Shown piece by piece: positions 1-12,626 of a stretch of 64,000 nucleotides of DNA. The stretch is from Phanerochaete sordida (taxonomy: Eukaryota > Basidiomycota > Agaricomycetes > Polyporales > Phanerochaetaceae): NCBI GenBank assembly GCA_019973155.2, contig BPQB01000023.1:186001-250000 (forward strand), given 5' to 3'. The translations under genes and the position numbers were made by a program. Numbering within the stretch: the stretch's first letter is position 1; each line of letters begins with the position of its first letter. The notes under the pieces are model-generated. The model was given only the letters and a program-made list of their open reading frames with translations. It was not told the DNA's origin and made no database searches.

Positions 1-745
1 ATGCGTTGCGCAATCTATACAGATGAGATATAAGCAGCATTTAAGCTTTGACAGACTCATACTGACAAAAAATCCCCAATCTCCACCCTGAACGACTACA
101 GGCGAGTCACGTCAGGCTATAAATGGGAGTGAAAAGCAAGAGGCGCACCATATTTGTCGTACCCAAGTCCGAGCATCAGGTTATGACAGAACTATCGATT
201 CGTCCCATAAGCTCACGAAATACCAGTCCTGCAAGGCTCAGACTCACTTCGGCATACTGGCGCAGCGCAAAGCCGCTCTTCTCCGGGGCATTCGAATATC
301 CAAACCCAGGGAGGCTAGGCGCGACGACGTCGAACGCGACCTCACCGTCGCCCTTGGGGTCGACGAGCATCGGCAGGATCCTGCGCACCTCGCAAAAATG
401 GCCGGGCCAGCCGTGTATAAAGAGCAGCGGAATGACCTTGCGGCCTGGTTCTGCGAGTGCGCGCTTGTGCACGAAGTGTGCTTGGAGGGTCTCGTGACCC
501 TGCACCGCGACAGGGAGCGTGAACTGCGGGAGTTCGGCGTTCAGCTCGGCCTCCGCCTTGCGCCAGTCGTAGCTTGTCTTCCAGTAATCTACAATGCGCG
601 ATATGTCGGCGTTGGGTACACCATACGTCCAAGGGCTGTTGCTGGACGGCGCAGGGGGCGGTAGGACTGCGCTCTCGACACGCTGTCTGACGGCGTCCAG
701 GGCATCCTGGGGGGCAGATATCGTGAATGGGACTGGTGAAGCCAT
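1..745 (-). CDS. Epoxide hydrolase, microsomal type (EHN + alpha/beta hydrolase), 3' end outside window
   Basis: Opens epoxides to diols through an Asp-His-Glu alpha/beta-hydrolase triad. Spliced as complement(1..14, 67..95, 149..191, 248..745), with phases that match two complete paralogues in this window exactly (exons of 498, 43 and 29 nt). Exon 1 carries the EHN domain: an [11 protein letters not shown] start, a [17 protein letters not shown] segment and the oxyanion-hole motif HGWPG. The nucleophile lies in [10 protein letters not shown] of exon 3. The gene runs off the left edge just after the start of exon 4 (ICATH), so the acid and histidine of the triad cannot be seen. The start is the first ATG, 498 nt before the first donor, as in the paralogues. 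Everything visible is intact. The family assignment is sure; the substrate is unknown. Confidence 0.93.
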
Positions 746-1129
746 CGTGGTCAGATACAGCGTAGCACTGGTGGAAGCCGTTGAGCCTTACCCATATAAA
801 TGGACTCTCACGGTACAGGGTATAGAACACAGGAAGCACTCGTGCTTTCTGGCTCCGGAGACCCTGTGCCTGCCTGGACTCAACCAGCGAACGTCTAGCG
901 TACAACACGCGCAAGATCACGCGCACAACCCTCAATTTCATCTTCCACAGGACGCATCTAGCCCCGCAGAAGCGAGATTTGAATGGCTTGAGTTCCACTG
1001 GCGAAGTATTGTGCTGCTTAGAGCGTGTCGCGCTTGGCCGCGAACGTTCTGTACTTCTATATCGTCGCTCCCTATTTTTGATCAATATGACATACCGGTG
1101 GGTGAACCGGTTTATGTCTACCTTACCGT
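746..1129. other. Divergent intergenic region
   Basis: This lies between the 5' end of the minus-strand epoxide hydrolase and the proposed 5' end of the plus-strand kinase-BTB gene, so it probably holds both promoters. I see no convincing TATAAA on the minus strand. Open frames in it are GC-driven shadows with no family resemblance. Nothing else is recognised. Confidence 0.4.
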
Positions 1130-4100
1130 ATGGACGAGATCATGGACGCAGGTCGGAACATCTACCTGAGCGGCGAGCGCGCTCAGTTGCAGCGTATGGC
1201 ATCACGTGTCACTCGACTGGGCGCCCCGCCCTCTTCTTATGTAAGCGGCCTGCTTGACGGCCGCGACTTCAACGGTTCTTCTCGTGTTCACCTGTAGCAC
1301 ACTTCGCTGGCATGGACACCTCGCGAGGCAGAATGCTCCTCGCCGCTCATATCTTCATTGAACACGCCTGTTCCACGTAGCTCAGCTGCGAAGATTATAT
1401 TTAGTCTGGTTTTCCAGAGGTTCTCACGATTATCCTTGCAACCTGTGGAGAATGAACGCCCGGTCCTCTTGAACGCATCCAACTGTGATGCCAGGCAATT
1501 ATGCCTGTAGACCTTTCGACGAGAAGAACGCCCATTCCGCTTGTGAGTAGAGTCTTTCACACATATCGTCAAGCTGCTGAGGCTTCAAATGGCTTGACCA
1601 GTGGCCAGAGACGGATCCGTCGTGGCAATGCACCAAATGCGGGGCAGTGTTCCCGCATATGAACCTAGCGCGGCTACATCTGCGTGTCAAGCACAAGTTC
1701 AGGCTCTTCACAGCTCGTGCAGAGGTATGTGGCAAGTTAGGCGCGACCGTGTTAAGCTGACTTCAGCGTTTCTAGGCAATCGAACGCTGTATCGTCCCTT
1801 CGACTCATGTAGCACCACCCTCCGTGTATAAGGTATGCTGCGTTCTGGACGACCTGTGTAAATCTAGGGTGACACGTCGCGCAAGCACAGCGCCGGTGTT
1901 CTCGCAGGCTGGGCGTACGCTGTCGGCAGGCTGCAAGACGAGGTGGCAATCCGCAGGTGCGTCCACGGTGTCGGATAGCATGCAGAACGCCGTTCCTGAT
2001 TTGACCTCGCTAACAGCCATCATGCCCTAACGATTCTCAGTAACAGCGAGGATGCGCAATCTTTGTCTCCGACGATTGCACTCTTGATCGGTGCGGCACG
2101 TCATCGACGTCCCTTAATTACTGTACGTGTCATGTTAGTTTCTCTACATCATGCTAACAAGTTAAATCAGCTTGCCTCAACTCTGGAGGGAAGAGACCGG
2201 GAGTTTGTGTCTGCGCTTACCCGCGACGAAGAAGAGATTATGAAAGCCATCGTATCTATGTCAGAGACGGATAGACTCGAAATCTCGCGCGTTACCGGGC
2301 AGGAGGCCGCCGACATACTCAACCTACTGGACATGGTCAGTCCATACCTGGCGCCCTGAATTGGGTTGTGACCGACTCCCTCGTTTCACAGGTCCTCCAC
2401 CCAGCGTCGCCCTCCGATTCAGACGGACTCTCGTTCAAAGTAAGCCCCTCCGAATGCGACCCGGACTTAGAACGCTCGCTGCAGCGCGTGTTCGTTCGGC
2501 TCTGCGAGTCGTCGCTGCAGCTTCCGCACCGACTATGGCTATCACAAGTCCATCTCACGGAGCGGCAGCCGGTGGACGGCGGTTCTTATGGCGAGATCTA
2601 CATGGGCACATACGCCGGAAGGAGCGTCGCGCTGAAGTCGCTCCGCGTCCTTCGACATCGCGAGGATAACGCGAAGCATCAGAAGGTCACGCTTATCCTC
2701 ACTTATTTGCTACGATTACTGAATTCCTTCGCGCAGGCCTTCTATAGAGAGGTCGCGATCGTTCGCGGCATAGATCACCAGCATGTCTGCCCGATTATTG
2801 GGGTGGACCGGGACTCGCTCTCGGGGGTTACATGTGTGGTGCTGCCATGGATGGAGTACGGGAACGTTCTGCAGTACCTCGCGAAAGTAGGATGGTCGCC
2901 CGAGGATGCCGTCCGGCTTGTCAGTATCATACTTGCAGCGATGTGTCTGCTGTGGCTGACTGCTCACCAGATTCATCAAGTCGCATCGGGTCTCGCATAC
3001 CTGCACGACCAGGGCGTTGTCCACGGAGACCTGCATGTTGTAAGAACCTCCCGTGCTTCCCTGTACATCTGACCGAATTCACTTCCGCAGGGAAATATCC
3101 TCGTGGATGCAGATAAAAATATTCACCTCGCAGATTTTGGGCTTGCAAACTTCGCCGACGCGGCGATGAGCTGCAGCTCTGCACAGCCTGGAGCAACACG
3201 CTGCATGGCGCCGGAGATTTTCGACCCCGTTCGGTTTCGGCTTCCGCGAGTGCAGCACACGCCCGCCAGCGATGTATATTCGTTCGGTCAGGTCTCCTGG
3301 CAGGTACTGAGGATGACTTAAGTCTACACTTTCTGCGTTCTGACATATGTCTAGATCTACACAGGCGAGATTCCGTTTTCAGACCTCGGAAATTATCAAG
3401 CCATGTTCGCTATACTGGATGGCAAGAGCCAAGATCGCTCGGTATCGGAAAGGCCCATCCCCAACGCTTTGTGGGGTATCTTGCAAGACTGCTGGTACTT
3501 CGAGCCAGCGCAGCGCGCCGAGATCTCTTCACTGTCTCAACGACTCGAGAACCTTGATATACCTCGCCTCCTCGACCCACGCCGTTCGTCCCCCACGCCT
3601 GAGGCAGACCGAGCCATCGAACAGCCAGAGCAACATGAAGATGCCATACCCGACTTAACCGACGACGAGCAGCTGTCAGGCGGTGCTGAGTTATTTGGCG
3701 AGCAAATAGACCTTGTTAGCTGCGAGGTGAAGGATATCATACCGGGAAAATCCCCAAAGTCACACCTGGCGCTAGCCACGGCACGTTCGACAGAAGCATG
3801 GCTGCAAGACCTTCGGACGTTGTTACACCAGGCCAAGGATTACTTTCCCGACGTCGTCTGGCAATCCGGTGATGGCAAGGAAATCGAAACAGGGCATTCC
3901 ACGGATGTCTGGGGACACTCAGGTACGTCACTGGTTAAAGCCTCAGGATACAATGTGCGGCTCTGACTGCGGAATTCCTGTAGCCATCGTGTCAAGCCGC
4001 GCGTCTGCAGACTTTCACAAGAACTACTTCACATCAATATTATCGCCGAACTCTGGATCTCTCGCCCGAATTGTAGACTGCGACACGCTCCTTCTTGGAC

Positions 4101-5506
4101 GCGAGCTACAGTATCTCTATACCGCGGAAGGCACCACAGACTCATTCAATTCCCCCGTCGACGGGCAAGGTCGACTGGATAAATTGCGCGGAGAACTTAC
4201 TTTCATGTGGCAGTCAGGCCTCAAATCAGATGCACGAGTCATTGTTTCGATGGCTCAGGACCAACAGTCTAACGGGCTGGCGGACGTTACGCATCATGTT
4301 CATCGATTTCTGATCGCCGCCCGGTCGCCTTACTTTTTAGACCGACTCAAAGGCTCCCATCCATTGGAGGAGTCGAACGGAGCCGTGACCATCCGTCTGC
4401 CATCGCCACCTTTCAGCCCACCCACCCTCCATCTTGTCCTCGGATGGATCTATTCTGGCACACTCGATCTTTCCGAAAGGTCACTGAACCTGGAAACCAC
4501 CCTGAGCTTGCTCCGGGGTGCAGTGTACCTTGGTCTCGACACAATGTACGACGAAGTCCAGGCCTACATCGTCGAAGAGATGATGCACGGCCTCTTTGCC
4601 GCCTACGCCCCCTTCGACGAGTACGAGACGCTGGCTGGCGGCGCATGGGCTGCAGGCGGGTGCACCTGCCGCCGCTGTGCCCGGCGCACCCCACGCATCC
4701 TCGAGCTCGTCCGCAAATACGAGCCGAAAAATGAGGTACTCGAGCGCGGCGCGCAGCGCGCCCTCGTCGCGCACTTCGGCGAGGGGTGGTGCAGCAAGGA
4801 CTTTGCGGACCTGCCTGAGGCGACGCGCCGTGCCGCGCTCAAAGGGCTCGCGGAGCGCACGGTGCCGCTGAACGTCTTTGCGCTACTGTACGCGTCTCAG
4901 GCGGGCATGAAGCAGCTCGGGGAGGTCAAGGGCTCCTGGGTCACTGTCTGCCGCGAGATGTTGCTCGGGGCGGTCGACAAGATCGACCAGGTGCTCTGCG
5001 CGGAGGCGGTGGAGTGCTTCCGGCAGCAGGAGTGGCTCGAGATCGTCGACACATATGTGGACAACGTCGAACAGGACCAGAAGTTCGAGTGGATCATAGA
5101 CGCTATCCAGCGTGGAATGGGCGACGAGAGTGCTGCTGTCCTATACCAGGTGCGTGTCTCGTCGGTGTTGACAAGTGTCTTTTCTAATCTTCGTCAGATT
5201 CTGAGACAGACCCTGATGACGTATCCTGACACAAATCCGTATGTGCAGATACATGTCGAGCGGACGTACCAGGATATACTGCGCTGGATCAGAGGCCGTT
5301 GGAAGCAGGTCTGGCAGGCTGGCGGGTTCAACGGAGTGGAGCCATGGGTGAAATCTGAGATCTTACGAGGCTCGTCTGCAGTCCTCGTGTCCCTCCCGTC
5401 TTCCGCTGACATTTCAGCGTGCTGCTCAGATATTGATACCGATGACGAAGACCTTCGCAAGATTCTCAAAGAGCCGTATGCTGAGTCTCAAACTTTCATA
5501 CGTTAA
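1130..5506 (+). CDS. C2H2 zinc finger - TKL-like kinase - BTB/POZ fusion protein
   Basis: Multidomain signalling protein of about 1,200 residues. Secure exons: ~1582..1724, 1776..1832, 1886..1956, 2017..2122, 2171..2335, 2392..2685, 2737..2919, 2971..3039, 3091..3303, 3355..3922, 3984..5149, 5198..5506. Probable 5' exons are 1130..1240 and 1298..~1500; their junction to the finger exon is unresolved. The finger is C-x2-C-x12-H-x4-H (QCTKCGAVF...HLRVKH). Kinase landmarks are all present: DGGSYGEIYMG P-loop, VALK lysine, HGDLH catalytic loop, ADFG and MAPE. Without a stop or any Met, exon 3355..3922 passes from the C-lobe (QDCWYFEP) into the BTB N-terminal region (TEAWLQDLRTLL..FPDVVW). The next exon then holds the BTB fold (VHRFLIAARSPYF, LGWIYSGTLDL) and its conserved C-terminal half. 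The 48-nt last intron is a multiple of three. The kinase is predicted active; the fusion is read directly from the frame. Confidence 0.88.
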
Positions 5507-5891
5507 GGAAGGCAAACGCGAAGTACTCTCGCATAGGCAAATGATGCAGAGTGGTCGCGAAGAAGCACTAGTATACGCAGTATAACAGTGTTGCCTGTAG
5601 TCGGTGAATAAATCCATGCTCGAAAGTAATCTACCCGTGAAAGCGTGATGCAGCTAATCCGACGCTCTAAGCTGTACTGGACCCTGTGTCTCTATCTACA
5701 ATGACCCAAGCGAATTACTCCATGCTACCATCTGTAGTGAGAACCAGAGGAGTCGTATCCTTGATGCTGAGGCATCGCTCGAACGTTAAACGCAGTGGCT
5801 ATAGCTGGCGCTGGCGCCTGAGCCACTAGCTGCTGCGTCGCAACTTCAAGCGGGTTCGGAGCGTATCTAGAATGCGTATGTGCATTAGAAT
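5507..5891. other. Convergent intergenic region
   Basis: This lies between the 3' ends of the BTB fusion gene and a minus-strand F-box gene. It is AT-richer than its flanks. It presumably holds both 3' UTRs and terminators, but no specific signal could be assigned. Confidence 0.4.
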
Positions 5892-6827
5892 TCAATTTTG
5901 TAAACTATCTTGGAGGACGCACCCGCCAAATTCGTCCGGCTCTCCTGGCTTCGGTACGAACATAACTAGCGGCATCGCTGGCGGGAGCGTCGGGATAACA
6001 GCCAGGCAGGAGTAAACAGCTTCTTTATCTGCGATGCCACGGCAGCGCACAATCTGCAGGGTACGGTTGTGCAGTACTGTCGCGAGTGGGATCGCCGGGT
6101 CGACTTCCGCGGAGAGCCACTTCAGCGCGTCTGCCGTCGCGATGTGCAGCTCTTCCAGCTTCTCGGCCTTCACGAGGCACTTGGCCATCGACATCGACAT
6201 CGGGAAGGATTCGCTCAAGAAGATGTGGGTCTAAGGGGCGATGAAGGTAAGCAGAAACCCTGGCTTTGCAGCAGCAGCCGCCCTCACCAGGTTGGTCCAG
6301 CGGCTGGAGATGCACGCCTCCATGATCGCGCGGAGCTCCAGGACGGTTTGGTTTCCGTGCTTGATGCCGAGGAGCCCAAGCTGATGCGCACGGAACGTCG
6401 TCGGGTTGAGTGTCGTGAGCGACTTGCGCAGGCCTGCGATCGTGTCGCTCGATGCAACCTCGAGGTTAAGGTATAGGTGCTCGATGCGCGGCGCAGCGGC
6501 AGCAATGAGCGCAAAGTCGCGGCCGTAGCCGCCCTCGAGGCGCAGTGTGCGCATGCGCCGCCCAACCCCAGAGTGACCCGCGAGCACTGCGGCGACGGAC
6601 TTCGTGTGCGCGTTCTTGAAGAGCACGACAGACGTGTAGAGCAGCGGGCGCGCGACGCGGAGCCAGCGCTTCGAAACGCAAAGGTAGTCTAGGCGTGACT
6701 GGGCGAGGTACTCGTGCGGGCTGTCGCGGGCCTCTGTGGGGAATTGCAGGAAGACGTCCGGCGGGATGGTCATGCAATAGGCTAGAATCTCCTCTAGGAC
6801 CTCGTCAGACAGCTGGCTTTCGGGCAT
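5892..6827 (-). CDS. F-box-type protein (Agaricomycete expanded family)
   Basis: Two exons, complement(5892..6230, 6288..6827), give 292 residues; exon 1 is exactly 180 codons and the 57-nt intron is in phase 0. The N-terminal LSDEVLEEILAYCM segment followed by YLCVSKRWLRVARPLLY is the F-box-like signature of a large fungal family that recruits targets to SCF ubiquitin ligases. The rest (VRTLRLEGGYG-like block, SSDTIAGLRKSLTTLNPT) matches the family's C-terminal pattern rather than classical LRRs. I start at MPESQLSD because the upstream in-frame Met gives sequence with no family resemblance. A decayed relative sits at 54.7-55.3 kb. The target is unknown. Confidence 0.82.
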
Positions 6828-7283
6828 TATGGTGGAGATGGTGGCATACCAGGATCTGAGGTTACCGGCAGCGCAGTATCCCACAAGGAGGCTGACCGCT
6901 TGCAAATCCAGCCAGCCACTCTACTTCGGCTCAAGATAGTAAGATGGGACCGCTATGTTCGTAGAGTCCAACGGGCTGCGCGTATTTCGAAACAGGCATA
7001 GCTCCTGCACTGAGCGAGCATCAGCGGGCGGGACATCGACATCCTGGGTCTGGGGGGCCGTCAAGGCGAGAGTCAATGTTTGTGGTCTCCGGAGAGGCTG
7101 CCACGCTAGTTATAAAACAGTCGGCACACCAGTATTTGCCATTTCAGGAAATCCCGCGCGGGCTCTCTACAGGTACTAGAGCTCGACGAGAGCGGCGAGG
7201 GGCAGCGATGAAGGCGGCACAGGGAGCCTCTAGATACAGGGCAGAGTGGTCTTCCGCAGAGTCCAAAAACATCCTCCCGAAAA
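6828..7283. other. Intergenic region between two F-box genes
   Basis: Upstream region of the first F-box gene and 3' flank of the second, both on the minus strand. No repeat or element is recognised. Confidence 0.4.
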
Positions 7284-8900
7284 TCAGGAGTCCATCGCGG
7301 GCTGGGGGGGCAGTAGACCGTTCTGGCGCGCCTGACAAGCGGTAGCCAGGACCGCAGCAAAGCTAGCCTTCGTCTTGTTTAACTCCGCCAGCAGCAGCCT
7401 GTGCCCATATGCCTGTGAAACGGCGGCGTTCGGGAACGTGCTCGCAAGGAACTGGACCGCGTCCGGCGCAAACTCCGGGTGGATATCAGCGACGTAGAGT
7501 TTCTGGAGCCGTCTCCCGACATACTCCTGAGTGGCAGGCGCCGCGGTCCACGTGTTCGGGATGCGCACAGGGAGGCCTAGCGTATGCAGCTCAGGCATGA
7601 ATTGCGCGAATGGCACCAGGTCTTCGACGTCGAGGTACACAGCGCGTGTGCCCTTCATCCAGTCGGAAAGCTGCAATGCGCGCATCCTGGGCCAAGCGCA
7701 CGCAAGCACTGCCACATCGTCGGACGCAAGCGCAATCGGGATTTGGGGCATTGACAGTTGCATGAGAGGCATGTCGAGCAGTGGTGCGAGTGTCGAAGCG
7801 CTGAGGATGTGGTTGGGCTGGAGAGGTAGATCGTACGGCGGCCCGTCGAGAGTTACGTACACGACGCGCTTCAGGCACGGCAAGGCAGCGATGATGGCAC
7901 CTATGAGACTTGCTTCGGTGTTGCCATGGTGCATCTCCCTGGTCAATGTGATTTGTACACTTCGCAGAGCAGGTGCAACGAGTCGTCGAAGGAAAGTCGG
8001 AACGAGGAAGGGCGCCACTGCGGAAGACTTGACCCATAGGACCTTGAGGGTAGGAAAATGCAAGGAATCTGTGTCCGAGTCCTGAGCGGGAAGAGTGAAC
8101 CGGAGGCACTGGAGGGTGGAGAGAGAAGCCAGGTGTCGGATAGCATTCGGAGATAATGCAAAGCAATCTGCCCAAGTGAGATTTTTGAGTGCGACAACAG
8201 CGTTGGAGACCAGTTCAATCGATTGCTCATAGGCTGTGATGTCGTATCCATCTGGTGCGGAAAGCTCAAGCTCTTGGAGCGAGAGGGAACAGCTTGATAG
8301 CGCAGTTGCGATGTGATCGAAGCCTGAGGGATAACCCAGCCGGAGACGGAGCTTACGAAGGGGGGGATTGATGAAGAGGTACAAAGTTGGGCACTGTAAA
8401 TAGTCGTCGGAATGGAATATCCGCAGGTTAGGAAAGAGGGGCTTGTTTGGGAGATAGGGCACGATGAAATCCCAGTGCACCCGGGGAGTCCTTTTTTTTA
8501 GTGGTATACTCGGTCTCCGGTCGCGCAGCAGCTGGCGTACACGCTGTGAGTACCTTTCGACGCGCTGCCATTCCGCCTCCGTAGGTGGCCGAATTATTTC
8601 CTGCAAGCGAACACAGGAAGCTACCGGTCAGCCAGACAGACAAAACGGCGACTAAGGTGAGCGGGCAGGACTCACTACCCAGTTAAAATCCAGGTGCCTT
8701 CCCCATGTATGCGACGGCAGGGCTCGAACGATATGACCGGCATCGAACAACGTTCTCCACAGCGCGTTCATGCCAGGTTCGAAGAATGCGCGACACGTCA
8801 AGGACATGTGCAAGAGTGTTTGCCTCTCCTTGGGATCATCTGGCCCGAAATTGTCTGCGACGACCTGTAGAATCTCGTCGATAAGGAGGCAAGCTTGCAT
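7284..8900 (-). CDS. F-box domain protein with C-terminal LRR-like region
   Basis: Two exons, complement(7284..8600, 8679..8900): 74 plus 438 codons, 512 residues, phase-0 intron with donor GTAGTG and acceptor TTGCAG. The start region (LLIDEILQVVADNF, then LHMSLTCRAFFEPGMNALWRTL) is the F-box/cyclin-F pattern common in Agaricomycetes. The rest is leucine-rich with irregular repeats such as LQELELSAPDGYD and LRKLRLRLGY, consistent with a divergent LRR substrate-binding region. Open and complete. It points away from the DUF6534 array. Substrate unknown. Confidence 0.85.
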
Positions 8901-9812
8901 CTCCGGGGGCGAGATGAATGGGGCAGAGCAGAGCTCAGAGCGACCAGTTCAAGAGCAAGTTAGATTTGCAGCGATTTCTGCAGCCGGCTCTTGGACACGC
9001 GAGCCCATATGAGCGCCCATGAAGTCGCTGGTTCGAGCCGCAGCAGGACTCATAACCTGGCGCTGACCTGCTTCGCCAGCACGTCGACGACGATGAAACC
9101 CCTCTACGTACGCTCCGCATACTCACGAGAGCAGCACATGAGTGATACTATATTTTGCCGCCATGGCACCATAGGGGCCTGCGCCTGACCGTCAGATGCA
9201 TAGTTGTGCGTGACGGGCGCCGCCGCCTCCCCTACGAAACGGTGTGTTCATACTTGCCACCCAAGATGTGCTTGCCAAGTGACTGTCCTGCGCGATGAGA
9301 CATGCAATTCATCAATAGCAGTACTACAGGTGTACCCATCTCGCTGCCACAATTGTACTGCCTGCTGGCGTCGCTGGCAGCGAGCCCACTGGCATGCGAA
9401 CGCGACGTGCAGACGACGGTGCCGAACATCCGATGGTCTCCGGATCAGGAGAACGTCGCGTCCTTGACGGCGCGACTGTGTCAGACGAAAGCTCAGTGCC
9501 ACTTCAGCGTGTCACCACATCAGACTCGCACGCCGGGTGGGATAAAGTAGGCTGACCGCAGTCTATTTAAGTATAATTGCAGACAAGGACGTTCACACTC
9601 GTGATGCGCATCTGTGGTGCGCCAAAGAAGTTGATTTATTTACCTCAGAGATCTGATCTTCGTTCTCATTTGCTCAGAAGATGTCTTTCACTGCATTTTA
9701 TAAGGGAAGGGCTTGCCGGAGGGTTCCAAACTGCGACTCACAGGTCGTCGCGGCGTATCTCCTCTACCAACAAGCACTCGCAAGCAAAACCACGCCTGCC
9801 TCAGCAAGCAAC
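8901..9812. other. Upstream region with duplicated DUF6534 5' flank
   Basis: Divergent promoter region between an F-box gene and the first tandem DUF6534 gene. The stretch near 9,495-9,545 (CACATCAGACTCGCACG) recurs upstream of the second gene near 12,440-12,480 and of the third near 15,405-15,440. The tandem duplication unit therefore includes at least 300 bp of 5' flank. The open frame at 9,302-9,550 is part of that flank, not a gene. Confidence 0.6.
9699..9704 (+). promoter_or_regulatory. TATA box of first DUF6534 gene
   Basis: TATAAG, 114 nt before the ATG. The two tandem paralogues have TATAGG and TATAAG at 117 and 115 nt in a conserved context. Confidence 0.6.
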
Positions 9813-11867
9813 ATGTCGTCTGACACAGCCATCGACATCGCGTCGGTGCGAGGAATATACGGCGCGACTTTGGCTGGAACCCTGGTGGGAGCGTTGTAAG
9901 CTCCTACTCTGCAGCCCCAGGATAGAGTGCGCTGACATGAGTGAAGTTTGTCTGGCATAGTATTTGTCCAGCTCTACCTGTATATCCGGGTGTACCCCAG
10001 GGATCCAAGGAGCATCAAGACCATGGTCAGTTTCCCTGTCACCTCGCATTCACAGGTAAATAACTGCTTCCGTCGAAGGTCGGCCTCATCTGGTACAGTC
10101 CTTACTTGTGGGTGTGTACCCGTCTGATCTTCGACGGTCTTGAAGGCTCTTGGATTTCTTGCATACGTGCTTCATTGCAGTCGGAAGCTGGAAGGACCTT
10201 ATCGAGCGATACGGGGATTGGCCGTACCATGATCGGATCAGCTGGTGCGTCGGATGGTACGCCCGTTGCGCGGCGGACTGACAAGTTATGAAGGAGTGTG
10301 GGGGTCTCAGTCGCGCTCACAGTACGTTTCGTGGACACGCCTCCATCGCACGCCTTACATGTTATTCTTTTCTTCAGGCCTTAGTGACCTTTCTCGTCCA
10401 GTGGTGAGCACTGTCACGTCCCTCGCCTTGATGGCCATTGACACGTGTTTTCGAGTTTCTTTGTCTATCGAATATATAAGAGTGAGTCTTCTGTTATACC
10501 ATTGTCCTTAAGTAGACTAACTGTAGTCATAGTCAGCGTCGGGAACAAGATGCTGACCATCCCCATGGTAGGCTGCCTTCTCCTAGAGCGACTACGAAGC
10601 TTATCTTGCTTGCTCGGAATATAGGTTATCCTAGCGCTCTTCCGACTAGGTAAGCTGTCATGTGCGAGGCTACTACGCCGCCCGTTAATGCTGTCTCGTA
10701 CGCTTGAAGTGTCAGCTGCAGGTAAGAAACGAGACCGCCGAGGGCCCCACTTCACAATTGCCTGCTGATTTACTGGCCTCAGTGACAAGCGCAGAGATGT
10801 GAGTACGAGGTGGCATGTGGCGATCGCCAACTAAAGCGCGATTCAGGGTTCGGCTGGCCAGCTATAGCACTTTTATCAAGAAGTACGGTGTATGTCATTG
10901 CCCCTGCGCTACCCCTCCGTATTCTTGATTGTCCCAAGTTTCTCTTGACGACAGGTCTGTGCCCCGCCGTGACTCTGGACATCATGATCACGGTGGCTAT
11001 GACCTTCTACCTCCGGCGCAACAAATCTGATTTTTCGACGTACGCTTCACCTGCGGTTGATGTTTCAGAGCACGTCTCATGGACATTTGCAGGCTCAACG
11101 ACATTATCGATACTCTGATTGTGTACACGGTCCAGACTGGGATGCTCACCTCGTGCGTCATCTCCTGCCACCCATAGGCTGGCATGGCTCATTTACTCGA
11201 ACGTCAAGCTGCATCACAATAGCGGTCATGGCATGCGTGAGTGCGCATGCAGCTCGTTGTTTGATGTCAATCTGACGTACAGGTAGTGGCTCTCGATGCC
11301 ACACTATCTCATATTCCTAGGCCTACACTTCACCATCCCCAAGCGTACGTCCTATACACGCACCATATGGTTCCTGATGTGAAACGCTTACACTATCTTC
11401 TAGTGTATGCCAATTCGTTCTTGGCAATGTAAATATCGCGTCCATCGCTAGCATGTACTGCGCTGACTTCTCGCGAAGGCTGAACTCCCGCGTCACCCTC
11501 GTAGAGTCGAGCCACAGCACGTCTAACGTCGCCAACAGGCGGCGTCCCATTATGCTAAGCAAGTTCAACAAGGATCCTCAAGTGAGCATTATCTGCATAC
11601 ATATGGGTGACGGCCAGCTCACTACTTTCCCCCAGGATCGCTGGGCCCGGGCCCGATCGGCGTCGGTCAGCAAAGCGGTAAGGGTTCACTTGAATGACAA
11701 CCTATCGTCAGGCTAATGCAGCTGGCTAGTTGGAGATCAGCGTGCAGATGACGGTCGACCACGATATTTCACCTGGAGAAGCTCGTTCCCGCGCGGACTG
11801 CTACGAGCTCTCCGAAGAAGAGACTGATCGGAGCGAAGAGCCCAAGGCCCTCAGTACCCCGGTCTAG
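9813..11867 (+). CDS. DUF6534 membrane protein, tandem copy A
   Basis: Multi-pass membrane protein of unknown function. Twenty exons sum to 1,047 nt, or 348 residues. The first are 9813..9895, 9947..10025, 10079..10092, 10146..10244, 10294..10321 and 10378..10403. Exon 3 is 14 nt (encoding VGLIW with its neighbours); exons 10 and 11 are 12 and 16 nt. Hydrophobic segments include LSGIVFVQLYLYI, WLLDFLHTCFIAV, VSVALTALVTFLVQ and LIFLGLHFTI. The DUF6534 hallmarks FYLRRNKSDF (cytosolic loop) and LYANSFLAMLNSR (after the last helix) are present, followed by an acidic hydrophilic tail. Every phase agrees with copies B and C. It is the most diverged of the three at the N terminus (SVRGIYGATLAGT). 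Ligand and role are unknown; the layout suggests seven helices. Confidence 0.9.
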
Positions 11868-12626
11868 CCCGTCGACATTCAGCACTCCCGTGCGAGACGT
11901 ATAAATGAGGCTTATGTATCATTTCCGTTCCCTGGAATATGTGTACACTATCAAGTGGCCTCGCGCGTTCAAACTCGTAGACTCTATGTTCTCTCTATAG
12001 CCTGTGAGCCAGCAGTGTCGCCCGTATGGTGCCAGAGGTCGTCGACATAGTCTTGATCATAGATCATGTGAGCTGCGATGATGTCGGGTCGTCTTCCGCG
12101 CATCAGACTCCGCCGACAGTCCGATGTCTACGTAAATTGGTAGCGCCATGGCAGCCTTGTCGAACAAGGTGAGCTGATATAACCTGGGACGCAGAAGGCG
12201 TCGGACCTACTGCATACACGTTTTTATGACAATATGAGGAATAACACGGTGCAGTATGTGGATTCTCGTGTCCGCGCCGCCGCTCCCGGAGTAGATGGCT
12301 CTTTTGATGGCCCATTAGTGAGGATCGATGTCGCCCCACCGACACGAGATGTAGACGGCACCGCTGGAGCTCCGGTAGTCCCTGGGAGCGAGTATAACGA
12401 TTTAACTGGGCGACTGCTACATACGAACGCCGAGCGCAACTTCAGCGTTTCGCCACATCACACTCACACGTCGGCCGGGCTAAAGCAGGAAGGTTGCAGT
12501 CTCCTTGCAAGTGCCCGTGGTCATCTATGTGATGACCATCTATCATGCCTCATAGAAGCTGATTATGTTGCCTCAGGTATCTGATTTCGGCCTTCATTCA
12601 CTGAGGGGCCGCGTTTCTCCGCGTTT
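11868..12626. other. Intergenic region, part of the tandem duplication unit
   Basis: The 3' flank after gene A (CTGTGAGCCAGCAGTGTC near 12,001) is matched after gene B (CCGTGAGTCTACAGTGTC near 14,931). The far end repeats the 5' flank seen before genes A and C. The open frame at 12,234-12,584 is flank sequence, not a gene. Confidence 0.6.

Noticed and set aside
342..1169. Long open frames overlapping the left-edge epoxide hydrolase
   Set aside because: They are frame shadows caused by high GC content; only the frame with EHN motifs and paralogue-matched splice sites is real.
9020..9045. tRNA-like GGTTCGAGCCG near 9,030
   Set aside because: No acceptor stem, D-arm or anticodon arm could be folded around it on either strand.
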